From a virus, in IMG/VR virus record IMGVR_UViG_3300009509_000043, positions 1 through 42,456 of that record: a DNA stretch of 42,456 nucleotides; one strand, 5' to 3'. The notes beneath the pieces are model-generated. The model was not told the origin of the DNA. It made no database searches and worked only from the letters and a program-made list of their open reading frames with translations. Every line of letters starts with the position of its first letter. Within the stretch, counting starts at the first letter, position 1. Shown here piece by piece: positions 6,110 to 13,681 of the stretch. A program made the position numbers and the translations under genes.

Positions 6110-6156
6110 CTTCATGCTCCTACAATACCACGTATAAAAAAAAATTCAAGTTTCTG

Positions 6157-6184
6157 TTGACATTTTACGAATACAGCGTATAAA
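6157..6184 (+). promoter_or_regulatory. Early promoter (sigma-70 type)
   Basis: A consensus -35 TTGACA (6157-6162) is followed after 16 bases by TATAAA (6179-6184). The spacer holds TACG and CGTA, an imperfect inverted repeat overlapping the -10, where a repressor could bind. A gene with a strong AAAGGAGG site starts at 6224. This should drive the long plus-strand operon up to 15966. A weaker divergent promoter (TTGAAT, 16 bases, TATTGT on the minus strand) would serve the RHH/int genes. Confidence 0.75.
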
Positions 6185-6223
6185 CAGTTAGTCGAACAAA
6201 CCAAGAACCGGAAAGGAGGCGAC

Positions 6224-6646
6224 ATGAACATTCCAAGCAATGGGAGAGAGTCGAGCGAGTCTGGCTCCCGAAAAAGTAGGTGGCGGGAGTGCATGGGAAT
6301 CGAACCTCTCCCCTCGCCTGTTAGGACCCACAGCCATCTTCAACCCGAGATGCTAGGCGAACCTCTCCCCTCCAAACCACGCATGTGGGCATGCGGGCAA
6401 TTGCCCTCTCGTCATCGTCAAGGCGCGAAACCCTGCCTCAACTGTGGAGAATTTCACATCCGACCTGGCGATCTGTGTGAATGTTGTACAGACGGCGATC
6501 TCCACGTGTGTGATGACTGCGGCGACGTCTACGAGTACTACCCGGATCACACTCTTCTTGAAATCCGCGACGAGGGCAAATACTGCTACGACTGCCTTCG
6601 GGATCGTCTGGAAGCAATGACGGAGGCAGAACGATGTCTGTTGTAG
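6224..6646 (+). CDS. Cys-rich zinc-binding protein, first gene of the early operon (140 aa)
   Basis: ATG at 6224 has a near-perfect AAAGGAGG site. The first ~68 residues are Ser/Pro/Arg-rich and look disordered; part of this segment is encoded by a 15-base direct repeat (6301-6315, 6358-6372), giving the echo EPLPS. The rest carries four Cys pairs: C71-xx-C74, C85/C87/C88, C96-xx-C99 and C121-xx-C124 (CLNCGEF, CDDCGDV, CYDC). Two treble-clef or ribbon zinc sites are likely. I do not know the partner. The stop overlaps the next gene's start region by 13 bases. Confidence 0.7.
   Translation: MNIPSNGRESSESGSRKSRWRECMGIEPLPSPVRTHSHLQPEMLGEPLPSKPRMWACGQLPSRHRQGAKPCLNCGEFHIRPGDLCECCTDGDLHVCDDCGDVYEYYPDHTLLEIRDEGKYCYDCLRDRLEAMTEAERCLL
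6301..6372 (+). repeat. 15-base direct repeat near the integrase (candidate att or duplication)
   Basis: cgaacctctcccctc occurs at 6301-6315 and again at 6358-6372, 57 bases apart. The first copy is preceded by GGGAAT, giving a resemblance to the T-loop end of a tRNA gene read on the other strand. However, the T-stem does not pair, so no tRNA is claimed. Its position half a kilobase from int makes an attachment-site origin possible. Confidence 0.4.
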
Positions 6647-6876
6647 AAAGACTGTCTCGCCTGATTTTCGACCTTGAACGCGCGGCAGAGGACGCCACCG
6701 CGTTGCTCCCGGGACGTCTTTGCCGGAAGGAGCTGGAGCGCTTTCAGGACAACTGGACCGGAGTAAATGGCCTGATCTATCAGGCGAAGCTCGCCAGGCG
6801 CATCGCGATAGATACCGCAAACGCTGAACAAAAACGGAGGGCTGAGTGGTTCAAAAAAACGGAGGCAAGATCATGA
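6634..6876 (+). CDS. Small hypothetical helical protein (80 aa)
   Basis: It overlaps the preceding gene by 13 bases and the next start by an ATGA. The sequence is nearly all charged helix (LSRLIFDLERAAEDATALL, then a block with LAR and KRR) with no Cys or membrane segment. Function is unknown. Its place between a zinc protein and a DUF6948-like protein in a tightly packed early operon suggests a host-takeover or regulatory accessory. Confidence 0.6.
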   Translation: MSVVERLSRLIFDLERAAEDATALLPGRLCRKELERFQDNWTGVNGLIYQAKLARRIAIDTANAEQKRRAEWFKKTEARS

Positions 6877-7147
6877 GTGACGCACGACATGTTCTAGTCA
6901 CGACCGAATATCGTGGCGTGTTTATGGGCAAGTTGGTCGAGGATTGCGGGACTAAGGTAACGCTCGAGGACGCCCAAATGTGTATATATTGGGATTCATC
7001 CACGCACGGGGTGTTTGGGCTTGCGGCGGTGGGGCCTGGAGAGCGCTGCAAAATAGGCCATCTGGTGCCTGGTCGTACTACGCTCCGAAAAGTCACGTGC
7101 ATATGCGACGTGACCGCCGAAGCGGTGGAGCGGTGGAGATCCCAACC

Positions 7148-7157
<10 letters not shown>
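6873..7157 (+). CDS. DUF6948-like phage protein (94 aa)
   Basis: The start at 6873 overlaps the previous stop (ATGA) with GGAGG ~8 bases upstream. The protein contains VTTEYRGVFMGKL, a 'VTLEDAQMCIYW' segment and THGVFGLAAVGP, a pattern I recognise from the phage-encoded DUF6948 family ('T-T-E-x-R-G-V-F-x-G ... C-x-Y-W ... G-V-x-G-L-A-x-x-G-P'). It is a small beta-barrel-like fold of unknown role, usually located beside other small early genes. The end reads into a TPEAV-like helix (VTAEAVERW), also typical. Confidence 0.75.
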
Positions 7158-7811
<654 letters not shown>

Positions 7812-7821
<10 letters not shown>

Positions 7822-7922
7822 CGCCAAGAGACTGGTGGAACTCGGCCCTGCTGCTTGGCTTGCTTGGACGTGGGGCCGTCGGGGCCGAGTGCTTACAAGA
7901 AGTAGGAGGTAGAAATGACTGA
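7812..7922 (+). CDS. Possible 36-residue peptide overlapping the nuclease start
   Basis: ATG at 7812 overlaps the end of the membrane peptide gene in another frame. The peptide (MAVAPRDWWNSALLLGLLGR onwards) runs through the nuclease ribosome-binding site to a TGA at 7920-7922. It has a short hydrophobic stretch. Gap-filling and the overlap on both sides fit the packing of this operon, but there is no good Shine-Dalgarno site, so it may be chance. Confidence 0.3.
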
Positions 7923-9039
7923 ACATCACCCAGCTGGATTCAGCAGGCTCGGGTTGCTATACAATTGTGCCGCCCCACTTCGAGAGGTCGAGAAGGCCCC
8001 CCGAAAGCCAACGAACAACGACGCCGCGATGGGCACATTGTGTCATGCGTGCGTAAAGGCTCGCAGCACAGCACCATTAGATGATTTTCAGAAGAAAGCC
8101 GTGGAGCGTGTTTGGGACTACAGGCTAAAAAAGACAGAAGAGATCGGCCTCAAGGTTGTGGAAGAGACGTACGAAGAAACCCTGCCCATCCACCAAAATG
8201 GCGAAGTCTGTACATTTGGGACGCTGGATTACAAGGCTCTTTTTGCTGGCGGGGGGCTGGTAATTGACTGGAAATTTTACCCATCCGGGAATATCCCGGA
8301 GTGGACAATATGGCAATTGCGTGCGCAGGCTGTGGCTGTGCTGCAAAAGCACAAGGACATCAACGCTGTGATCCCAATAGCCTATGAGGGGCACAGCGAT
8401 ACCGAATACGAGATCGCACCAGTCAGGAGAGATGACGTCCCTGGCCTTGTCACAGACATTGCCAAAATCGTGCGCGCCGCAATGGACGAGAAATTCCCGC
8501 AGCACAATCCAGGCCCATGGTGCGAGTATTGTCCGGCATCGCATAGCTGTCAGGCCGGTCTTGACGCGGTGATGAAGACGGCGCTGACGATTAGGCGGGA
8601 TGGAACACCGTTTATCCGCCAGGTGCGCGGAACTTACGAGATCGTAGATGACGAGAAAAACGCTAAGGTCTTCATGGAGCTAAGACAAGCCAAGTCAGTC
8701 ATCGAAGATGCTCTCGAGTTTGTTAAAACCGCTAACCTCGCGGCCATGGCTAACGGCTGGGAGTCGAAGTACCTAACGACAAGGCACACGGGCAAAATCG
8801 CTAAGATAATCGACTATGAAAGAGCATGGGACACAGCTCCAGAAGAAGCGACGTCGCATTTAAGAGGTATGCTTCTGCGGAAATGGGGCGTGAAAGATCT
8901 AGCAAAGGCGATAAAAAAAGCAAACCCGTCTATCTCTGACGCAAAGGCCAGACAGCAGGCCGAAGAAAGCTTGGCAGGGAACATAGAGTGGAAAACGAAA
9001 GCACCAAGTGTCCAAAAAAGGAAGGGAGTCCAGATATGA
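7915..9039 (+). CDS. PD-(D/E)XK exonuclease of the RecB/Cas4 type with four-Cys cluster
   Basis: The 374-residue protein carries the RecB-nuclease motif series: GTLCH around His44 (G-x-x-x-H type), Asp105 (GTLDYK), Asp118-x-Lys120 (VIDWKFY) and Gln134 (WQLRAQ). Cys18 plus Cys203, Cys206 and Cys212 (WCEYCPASHSC) reproduce the one-plus-three cysteine arrangement that holds an iron-sulfur cluster in Cas4/AddB nucleases. The expected activity is resection of phage DNA ends. AGGAGG lies seven bases before ATG 7915. It overlaps the start of the candidate annealing protein (ATGA), which gives an Exo-Beta type recombination pair. The C-terminal third is helical and family-specific. Confidence 0.85.
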   Translation: MTEHHPAGFSRLGLLYNCAAPLREVEKAPRKPTNNDAAMGTLCHACVKARSTAPLDDFQKKAVERVWDYRLKKTEEIGLKVVEETYEETLPIHQNGEVCTFGTLDYKALFAGGGLVIDWKFYPSGNIPEWTIWQLRAQAVAVLQKHKDINAVIPIAYEGHSDTEYEIAPVRRDDVPGLVTDIAKIVRAAMDEKFPQHNPGPWCEYCPASHSCQAGLDAVMKTALTIRRDGTPFIRQVRGTYEIVDDEKNAKVFMELRQAKSVIEDALEFVKTANLAAMANGWESKYLTTRHTGKIAKIIDYERAWDTAPEEATSHLRGMLLRKWGVKDLAKAIKKANPSISDAKARQQAEESLAGNIEWKTKAPSVQKRKGVQI

Positions 9040-9914
9040 ACAGGAAACCGGAGATCATTACAGAACCCGCTGCTCTTGAGGCCCTTACGAGAGCTGAGAT
9101 TGATGTCCAAGTGGCCACAGCAAAGAAATACCCAAGGGACATAGCTTCCTCGATTGACAGGGCGAAACAATTGATGTGCCTTGACCATGAAACCGCCGAG
9201 GAATGTATCTACATGATGCCTCGCGGGGGGAAGACAATTGAGGGGCCAAGTGTCCGCTGTGCCGAGATTCTCGCTTCTGCCTGGGGCAATCTTCGTGTTG
9301 CCGCAAGGATCATGGAGATCGGTCAAAAAGATGTCACGTGTGCCGGAGTATGCCAGGACCTTGAGTCAAACCTTACATACATTGTGGACGTAAAAAGGCG
9401 CATAACCCACAAAAATGGCTCACGTTATAGTGACGACATGATCCTGACGACCGCAAATGCAGCCTGCTCCATTGCCCATCGCAATGCAACATTAAAGGCT
9501 ATCCCGCGGGCTCTTTGGCTCAACGCATATAATGCAGTCAAAGAAAAGGCAAGAAAAGGCAGGGAGAACGACCCCCTTGAACAAAGACGGCGGCGTGCTA
9601 TAGCTTGGTTTGCCCAACAAGGAGTGTCTACTCACAAGGTTCTCAAGCGCCTAGGCAGAAATACTATTTCAGATATCAACGAGGATGACCTGCTGGTGCT
9701 AACTGGCATGAGGAATGCAATTACTCAAGATGGGATGTCCATAGATGAGGTTTTCGAAAATGGAGAGAAGCGGACAGAAACGGTCAAACTTAACGACATC
9801 CTGTCACCCGAGAACTACCAAGATCCGAAAGTCCCGGAAATGACAGAAGAAGAAATAAAGGCCGGCAATGGGAAATATGCCGGAATCTTCAATTCGCCCA
9901 GCGAAAAGAAGTGA
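9036..9914 (+). CDS. Candidate single-strand annealing / recombination protein (292 aa)
   Basis: ATG 9036 overlaps the nuclease stop. The core has QLMCLDHETAEECIYMMPRG, then GKTIEGPSVRCAEI, SAWGNLRVAARI and ANAACSIAHRNATLKAIPRA. I recognise this as a common phage recombination-module protein, annotated variously as hypothetical or RecT/Erf-like. The C-terminal segment DLLVLTGMRNAITQDGMSID resembles the closing helix and 'D-G-x-x-x-x-E-x-F' end of RecT-family proteins. Pairing with a RecB-type nuclease supports single-strand annealing. The fold is inferred, not shown. The protein lacks Walker motifs, so it is not a RecA/Sak4 recombinase. Confidence 0.65.
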   Translation: MNRKPEIITEPAALEALTRAEIDVQVATAKKYPRDIASSIDRAKQLMCLDHETAEECIYMMPRGGKTIEGPSVRCAEILASAWGNLRVAARIMEIGQKDVTCAGVCQDLESNLTYIVDVKRRITHKNGSRYSDDMILTTANAACSIAHRNATLKAIPRALWLNAYNAVKEKARKGRENDPLEQRRRRAIAWFAQQGVSTHKVLKRLGRNTISDINEDDLLVLTGMRNAITQDGMSIDEVFENGEKRTETVKLNDILSPENYQDPKVPEMTEEEIKAGNGKYAGIFNSPSEKK

Positions 9915-9919
9915 CTCTT

Positions 9920-10051
9920 GCCGAGCCGGAGGGATAATGTTTGGAAGCATGACCCTAGCGACTGACACGGAACTTTGAGGCTGACACCAAACTATGATTT
10001 TGGCGTAGGCGGCGAAGCGCTTTTCGGCAAAGTTCTGTACTCCGGTTCGGC
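9920..10051 (+). other. Nested inverted repeats between the annealing gene and rusA (structured RNA candidate)
   Basis: GCCGAGCCGGAG (9920-9931) pairs with CTCCGGTTCGGC (10040-10051), 12 bp with one G-U. Inside it GAACTTTG (9970-9977) pairs with CAAAGTTC (10028-10035). Inside that lie two hairpins, CCAAA/TTTGG (9987-9991, 9999-10003) and CGAA/TTCG (10013-10016, 10023-10026). No gene fits here. The nesting forms a branched fold of about 130 bases that ends 20 bases before the rusA start. Confidence 0.6.
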
Positions 10052-10071
10052 ATTATTTCAAAGGTGAAACG

Positions 10072-10455
10072 GTGGTTAAAGATATTCGTACAGAGGAGTT
10101 CACGTTGCCATTCCCACCATCGGTGAACCACTACTGGCGGAATATTGGCAACAGGGCAATTATTAGCCGGGAGGGTCGTGAATACAGGGAATCTGTGAGG
10201 GCTGCTGTATGGCAACAGCGATCTTGCCCGGCTCCAATATGCGGGGCAATAGAGGTCAGCATCTTTGCTCGAGTCCCTGACAAACGGAGACGAGATGTCG
10301 ACAATATGCTGAAGGCAGTCCTCGACAGCCTAGAGACCGCCGGGGCATATAAAGATGACAGCCAGGTGCTCTCCCTCACTATTCGGAAATGTGCGCTTGA
10401 CCAGGCCAAAAAGCCTGGATATGTTAGAGTGACAATTACTGGAATCGACACATGA
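10072..10455 (+). CDS. rusA: RusA-family Holliday junction resolvase
   Basis: At 127 residues it has the usual RusA length. It opens with the family signature LPFPPSVNHYWR. The catalytic acidic residues are present: Asp75 and Asp77 (RRRDVDNMLKAVLD), Lys81 and Asp96 (YKDDSQV). These match E. coli RusA Asp70, Asp72, Lys76 and Asp91 with a constant offset of five. It cleaves four-way DNA junctions symmetrically, processing recombination or replication intermediates before packaging. The start is GTG at 10072 with an AGGTG box. It is flanked on both sides by long inverted repeats. Confidence 0.93.
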   Translation: MVKDIRTEEFTLPFPPSVNHYWRNIGNRAIISREGREYRESVRAAVWQQRSCPAPICGAIEVSIFARVPDKRRRDVDNMLKAVLDSLETAGAYKDDSQVLSLTIRKCALDQAKKPGYVRVTITGIDT

Positions 10456-10523
10456 ATGGCCCAGGGGACCTCCTCTCTATTCCAATGACCGCGACTTCCA
10501 ACAACAACCTCCCCCTGGGCCAT
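10456..10523 (+). other. 12-bp inverted repeat after rusA
   Basis: atggcccagggg (10456-10467) and cccctgggccat (10512-10523) are perfect complements around a 44-base loop. It starts one base past the rusA stop and is the first of three successive hairpins. No T tract follows, so it is not itself an intrinsic terminator; it may be a processing or protective structure. Confidence 0.6.
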
Positions 10524-10529
10524 GTCTCA

Positions 10530-10583
10530 GCGGGCGGCACGTCATCACCCATCAGTTCTACCTCGCGTGCCGCCCGCATTTTT
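10530..10583 (+). terminator. Intrinsic terminator, second of three hairpins
   Basis: gcgggcggcacg (10530-10541) pairs perfectly with cgtgccgcccgc (10566-10577) over 12 bp with a 24-base loop and runs into ATTTTTT. The loop is long but the stem is very GC-rich. The T tract is followed by GCGT, as in the next hairpin. Confidence 0.65.
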
Positions 10584-10616
10584 TGCGTCCGCACTTCCTT
10601 TTTCCCAACTTGGTCA

Positions 10617-10657
10617 GCCCGGCCCCTTAATCCCACTTAACGGGCCGGGCGTTTTTT
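10617..10657 (+). terminator. Intrinsic terminator, third of three hairpins
   Basis: gcccggccc (10617-10625) pairs with gggccgggc (10642-10650), loop 16, followed by GTTTTTT (10651-10657). It is a strong GC-rich terminator. It stands 17 bases before the next gene's ATG, so that gene must rely on read-through, antitermination or its own promoter. Confidence 0.75.
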
Positions 10658-10673
10658 GCGTGGTTTGGTGGTC

Positions 10674-11222
10674 ATGAGTCTAATAGATTATTTGGAATCC
10701 GCATTCGAGGCAGTCTCGATTTCGGCGCTGCAGGCATTCCATTCCGGGTGCCAGAAGGCCGTCAAAGAGCTCGAGCCCAAAGTCGACGAGATAATCAAGG
10801 AATACGAGGACGTAATGAACCTCGCTAATGTCGTCGAAAGAGCTATCTCAGCAAAGAAGGCGGAGAACGAACAAAGGGCAAAAGACGCAGATGACAAAAC
10901 CGATTGGGGCGAGGTGTTGCGATTTTGGAATGCCCTAGCAGGCAAACAGGGACTTGTGGTGATCGACAGGATGTCTCCGGCGCGCAAGAAGGCATGGGCC
11001 GCGATGGAAAAAATGTATCCCGATTTCCGGGAACTCCTCACCGATGCAGTATGTAATAAACGAGGAAAGTGGTATCAGGAAAGACAGATGCCATCGTTTA
11101 AACAGGCGACCAACAAAGAGAAGTTTCTGGAGCTCAAAGAAGGCGGTTGGAATAGAAACGACCCGGGAGAGAAAGGAAACAAGGCCGAGCGAGTCTCAAG
11201 CTTTATAGGGACCACGGAATAA
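10674..11222 (+). CDS. Replication-protein C-terminal-domain-like protein (182 aa)
   Basis: The ATG at 10674 is chosen over upstream TTG/GTG codons lying in the terminator tail. Residues ~10-75 are long charged helices (coiled-coil-like). Residues ~85-160 follow the pattern of the C-terminal domain of many phage replication initiators and helicase-loading organisers: a 'FWNAL' motif, VIDRMSPARKKAW, 'YPDFRELL', then a W-rich segment ending 'N-K-E-K-F-L-E-L-K-E-G'. The N-terminal DNA-binding domain of those initiators is missing. A replisome-organising role is inferred. Its stop overlaps the beginning of a degenerate repeat array. Confidence 0.6.
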   Translation: MSLIDYLESAFEAVSISALQAFHSGCQKAVKELEPKVDEIIKEYEDVMNLANVVERAISAKKAENEQRAKDADDKTDWGEVLRFWNALAGKQGLVVIDRMSPARKKAWAAMEKMYPDFRELLTDAVCNKRGKWYQERQMPSFKQATNKEKFLELKEGGWNRNDPGEKGNKAERVSSFIGTTE

Positions 11223-11232
11223 TGGTTGATAA

Positions 11233-11516
11233 AAAAGACGACTGGGCCTGGCCTGGCGTGGTAATGCAAGGTCTGGCGCGGTTTGCCAAGCCATGGCAAG
11301 CGATGGCCCTCATCGGCGTGGCGTGGAATGGTTTTGCCCGGCATGGCACGGCAAGACATGGCTGGGATTTGTGGGACCAGACAAGACGGCTGGGCAAGCC
11401 TATGCCTGGCTTGGTCTGGTACGGTTCGGCCGAGCAAAGAATGGCTAGGTTCCGGCTAGGCTCGGCGCGGCATGGGTCTGCCGGGTAAGGCGCGGTACGG
11501 CTAGGCAAGACAAGGC
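11233..11516 (+). repeat. Degenerate pentanucleotide array 1 (NNGGC), about 56 units
   Basis: From 11233 the sequence can be cut into five-base units of the form NNGGC (tgggc ctggc ctggc gtggt ...), with one phase slip near 11390 and increasing decay in places. Period five is incompatible with a conserved reading frame. The array ends ...aaggcattttt, 11 bases before the AGGAGG of the gene at 11537. A second array with the same unit and the same ending lies at 12263-12508. Confidence 0.85.
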
Positions 11517-11536
11517 ATTTTTCATAGGAGGATACG

Positions 11537-12232
11537 ATGCCAAGGACAACGACGAAGAAACCCGTGAACCTCTCGATGGTGAAAAACGTGAGAGACCAAG
11601 CGGTGGCGAGACCAAGCTCGAAAACCCCGCCAAAGGACGGGACAAAGAAAAGCCAAGCGGAGACTGTTGTTATCCCGCGCATGGATCTTAAAATGGTCAC
11701 ACTGAAGTTCTCTGGGGAAAATCTCCTCGTCAACAGGTTTAGTCCAAGAGCAGTTGCCGAGATGGAGGGGAGAAAAGAGCACAAAGCCTCGGCGGGAAAA
11801 GAGGCTAAAAACCCGCAGAGGGACTACGAGGAGAGCATATATCGAGATGGCGAAGGGAATTATCTATTCCCGGCAAATGCTTTCCGAAAGTCAGCCATTG
11901 CAGCATGCACCAGTCTTGGGAAGGGGACTATTACCAAGGTGCTTGCCAGACAAAGCCATCGCATCCTGGACGACATGGCTATCCTTGAAGGCGAACCAAT
12001 CATGGATGCCAGGATAGTGAGGATTAACGGGAAGACCCCCGATATGAGGTACCGGGGTCTTTTCAAGGAATGGTCGACCACACTGACGATCGAGTACAAT
12101 GCCAGGGCAATTAGCCTGGAAAACCTGATTAACCTTTACAGTGTCGCCGGTTTTGCTGTCGGCGTTGGGGAATTCAGGATGGAAAACGGCGGCCCTGGAA
12201 CATTCGGTTGTTTCACGGTGGGCGCTTCTTGA
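11537..12232 (+). CDS. Phage protein of unknown function, array-associated paralogue A (231 aa)
   Basis: ATG 11537 has AGGAGG seven bases upstream. The first 45 residues are Lys/Thr-rich and disordered. Then come IPRMDLKMVTLKFSGENLLV, NRFSPRAV, a Lys-rich loop, 'RDYEESIY', FPANAFRKSAIAAC and a C-terminal beta-rich part ending GTFGCFTV. I recognise the family from phage recombination/replication modules, where it has no assigned function; the predicted look is a beta-rich fold with a basic loop. A shorter relative follows at 12520. Both are preceded by NNGGC arrays, so gene and array appear to duplicate as a unit. Confidence 0.75.
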   Translation: MPRTTTKKPVNLSMVKNVRDQAVARPSSKTPPKDGTKKSQAETVVIPRMDLKMVTLKFSGENLLVNRFSPRAVAEMEGRKEHKASAGKEAKNPQRDYEESIYRDGEGNYLFPANAFRKSAIAACTSLGKGTITKVLARQSHRILDDMAILEGEPIMDARIVRINGKTPDMRYRGLFKEWSTTLTIEYNARAISLENLINLYSVAGFAVGVGEFRMENGGPGTFGCFTVGAS

Positions 12233-12262
12233 GATGAGAAAACAAAGACAAGACATCCCCAG

Positions 12263-12508
12263 GTTTGGCTCGCTACGACGAAGCATGCCTCGGTTGGGTA
12301 AGGTCCGGCGCTGCTGCCCGTGGGTTGGCCCGACTTGGGATGTCTTGCCTTTTAAGTTGTGGAACCAATTTCTAAAGGCAAGGCACTGCAATGCAAGGCA
12401 AGGCATGCCGCAGCTGGGCGCGACAGGGCTGGGTGTGCCACGGCAAGGCGTGGTTGGGCCGGGCATAGCATGTCTGGGTACGGCTCTCCACCACAAGGCA
12501 AGGTTTTT
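12263..12508 (+). repeat. Degenerate pentanucleotide array 2 (NNGGC)
   Basis: The five-base NNGGC pattern runs from about 12263 to 12350, is interrupted by ~25 bases of unrelated sequence (about 12351-12375), and resumes (aaggc aaggc actgc aatgc aaggc ...) to 12508. It ends ...aaggcaaggttttt directly before AGGAG and the ATG at 12520. The array fills the whole gap between paralogue A and its short relative. Confidence 0.85.
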
Positions 12509-12519
12509 AGGAGTAAACA

Positions 12520-12837
12520 ATGCGCAAGACGATGAGCTATAAGATCGACGAGGTTGCTGTGCCGATAGAAGAGTTTGTTATTCCGAGAGTAGACATTAGA
12601 AGGGTTGTGCTACGCCTTGTTGGCGAAAATCTTCTGTACCACTGGCATGTGGGCAGGGAAATTTGCCCACATTGTGGCAACATTTCAGCATGCGACCGCA
12701 GCAAAAGGAGGGATATAGAATACGAAAAGAGTCTATCATGGATACCAAGGAACAAAGACGGCAAATGCCTAATGCCAGCAGAGTTTTTCAGGAAAAGTGC
12801 GATCGAAGCCGCGTCTCTGTTAAAAAGCGGGGGGTGA
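12520..12837 (+). CDS. Short paralogue B of the 11537 gene (105 aa; truncated relative)
   Basis: ATG 12520 has AGGAG nine bases upstream. It aligns with the N-terminal half of paralogue A: VIPRVDIRRVVLRLVGENLL, a 'YEKSL' segment, and MPAEFFRKSAIEA. It stops where A goes on for about 100 more residues. In place of A's NRFSPRAV loop it carries HVGREICPHCGNISAC, a possible zinc-binding insertion. The next gene starts three bases after the stop, so the truncation is either stable and functional or an old deletion. A start at 12532 is also possible. Confidence 0.65.
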   Translation: MRKTMSYKIDEVAVPIEEFVIPRVDIRRVVLRLVGENLLYHWHVGREICPHCGNISACDRSKRRDIEYEKSLSWIPRNKDGKCLMPAEFFRKSAIEAASLLKSGG

Positions 12838-12839
12838 AG

Positions 12840-13130
12840 ATGCAGCATATAAGGTGGACCTCAAAAGTTCCAAGGCAAACATGCCTGACTAGGGCTATTT
12901 TCGATCTCGCCCGAGTAATGCAAGACCTCGACACAGTCTTCGAGAAGGGGCACCCATTCTACAAGGAACACGTTTCCAAGGAGATGGCCTCAGCGTACGA
13001 CAAAAAACAGTTTTTGAGGTTATACCGGACCTTGCAAGATTTACGTAACAACGTACTGGAGAAAACAGTTGGTAAAAACTCCGAAGAACTTTCCAAGTTG
13101 ACAGCCGAACTGAGAATACGATTAATATGA
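12840..13130 (+). CDS. Small hypothetical helical protein (96 aa)
   Basis: ATG 12840 follows the paralogue B stop by two bases, with a GGGGTG box just upstream. The protein is basic and helical (LTRAIFDLARVMQDLDTVFE, then LYRTLQDLRNNVLEK). I see no enzymatic motif. Its stop overlaps the next start (ATGA). The frame extends far upstream through paralogue B, but that stretch has no ribosome-binding site and unlikely composition. Confidence 0.6.
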   Translation: MQHIRWTSKVPRQTCLTRAIFDLARVMQDLDTVFEKGHPFYKEHVSKEMASAYDKKQFLRLYRTLQDLRNNVLEKTVGKNSEELSKLTAELRIRLI

Positions 13131-13681
13131 GAAAACAATACTCATGGGCAGAGGGAGTGAGGTTCAAGTCAGATCCTGCCGCGGTTAGCAAACGGATAGC
13201 TAAACTGGCTAAGGCTGGGCCTGTTACACCAGATGCGTTCATAGAAGATGCGAAAAATCCAAAATCTCCGCAACACATTGATTTCCAGTGGGATGTCAAT
13301 GAGGCGGCAATGGAGCACTGGAGGTACACGGCACGGAACATGATTCGCTCGATCCGTGTAATAACGGAAGAGGCCCCGGACGCAATACCGCGAAGACTTT
13401 ACATCCATGTTTCAGACGAGATCGGTGGTGCTGGATATCTTTCTTCTGAGCTTGTAATGTCTAGGGCTGATCTGCGGCAACAGGCTCTTGACCAAGCCTT
13501 CTCGTTGCTTGAAGGTGTCCAGCGACGATTCAATGAACTCCAAGAACTCTCCGGAGTTTTCCAGGCTATCGAAGAGGCTAAACGGGCGAGGGGGAAAAAC
13601 CCCCGAAAAGGACCACCAAAAAGGCCGAGAGGCGGCAGCCCAAGACGGAAGGTTGCTGATTATGCTACCGCAGTCCCTTAG
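13127..13681 (+). CDS. Phage protein of the replication module, unknown function (184 aa)
   Basis: It contains VTPDAFIEDAKNPKSPQHID and 'F-x-W-D-x-x-x-A-A', which I recognise from a common phage family with 'A-K-N-P-x-S-P-L-H' and 'F-E-W-D' motifs found beside recombination and replication genes. A middle helix pair is followed by RADLRQQALDQAFSLLE and a long C-terminal helix. The last 40 residues are Lys/Arg/Pro/Gly-rich and probably bind nucleic acid. It overlaps the DnaC-like gene by 20 bases, so the two are translationally linked. Confidence 0.7.
   Translation: MRKQYSWAEGVRFKSDPAAVSKRIAKLAKAGPVTPDAFIEDAKNPKSPQHIDFQWDVNEAAMEHWRYTARNMIRSIRVITEEAPDAIPRRLYIHVSDEIGGAGYLSSELVMSRADLRQQALDQAFSLLEGVQRRFNELQELSGVFQAIEEAKRARGKNPRKGPPKRPRGGSPRRKVADYATAVP

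Noticed and set aside
6270-6345. tRNA gene on the minus strand
   Set aside because: A GGTTCGATTCC-like T-loop is present, but the T-stem does not pair and no acceptor stem or CCA end can be built.
10452-10640. 62-aa frame after rusA, starting in an ATGA overlap
   Set aside because: It is composed almost entirely of three hairpins and two T tracts; composition is Ser/Thr/Pro-rich and not protein-like.
11222-11488. 88-aa plus-strand frame and several minus-strand frames across array 1
   Set aside because: They are made of the pentanucleotide array, have repetitive Arg/Ala/Gly/Trp composition and no conservation of frame after the phase slip.
12663-12839. Longer start for the 12840-13130 gene
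   Set aside because: The extension lies wholly inside paralogue B in another frame and lacks a ribosome-binding site; ATG 12840 has one.
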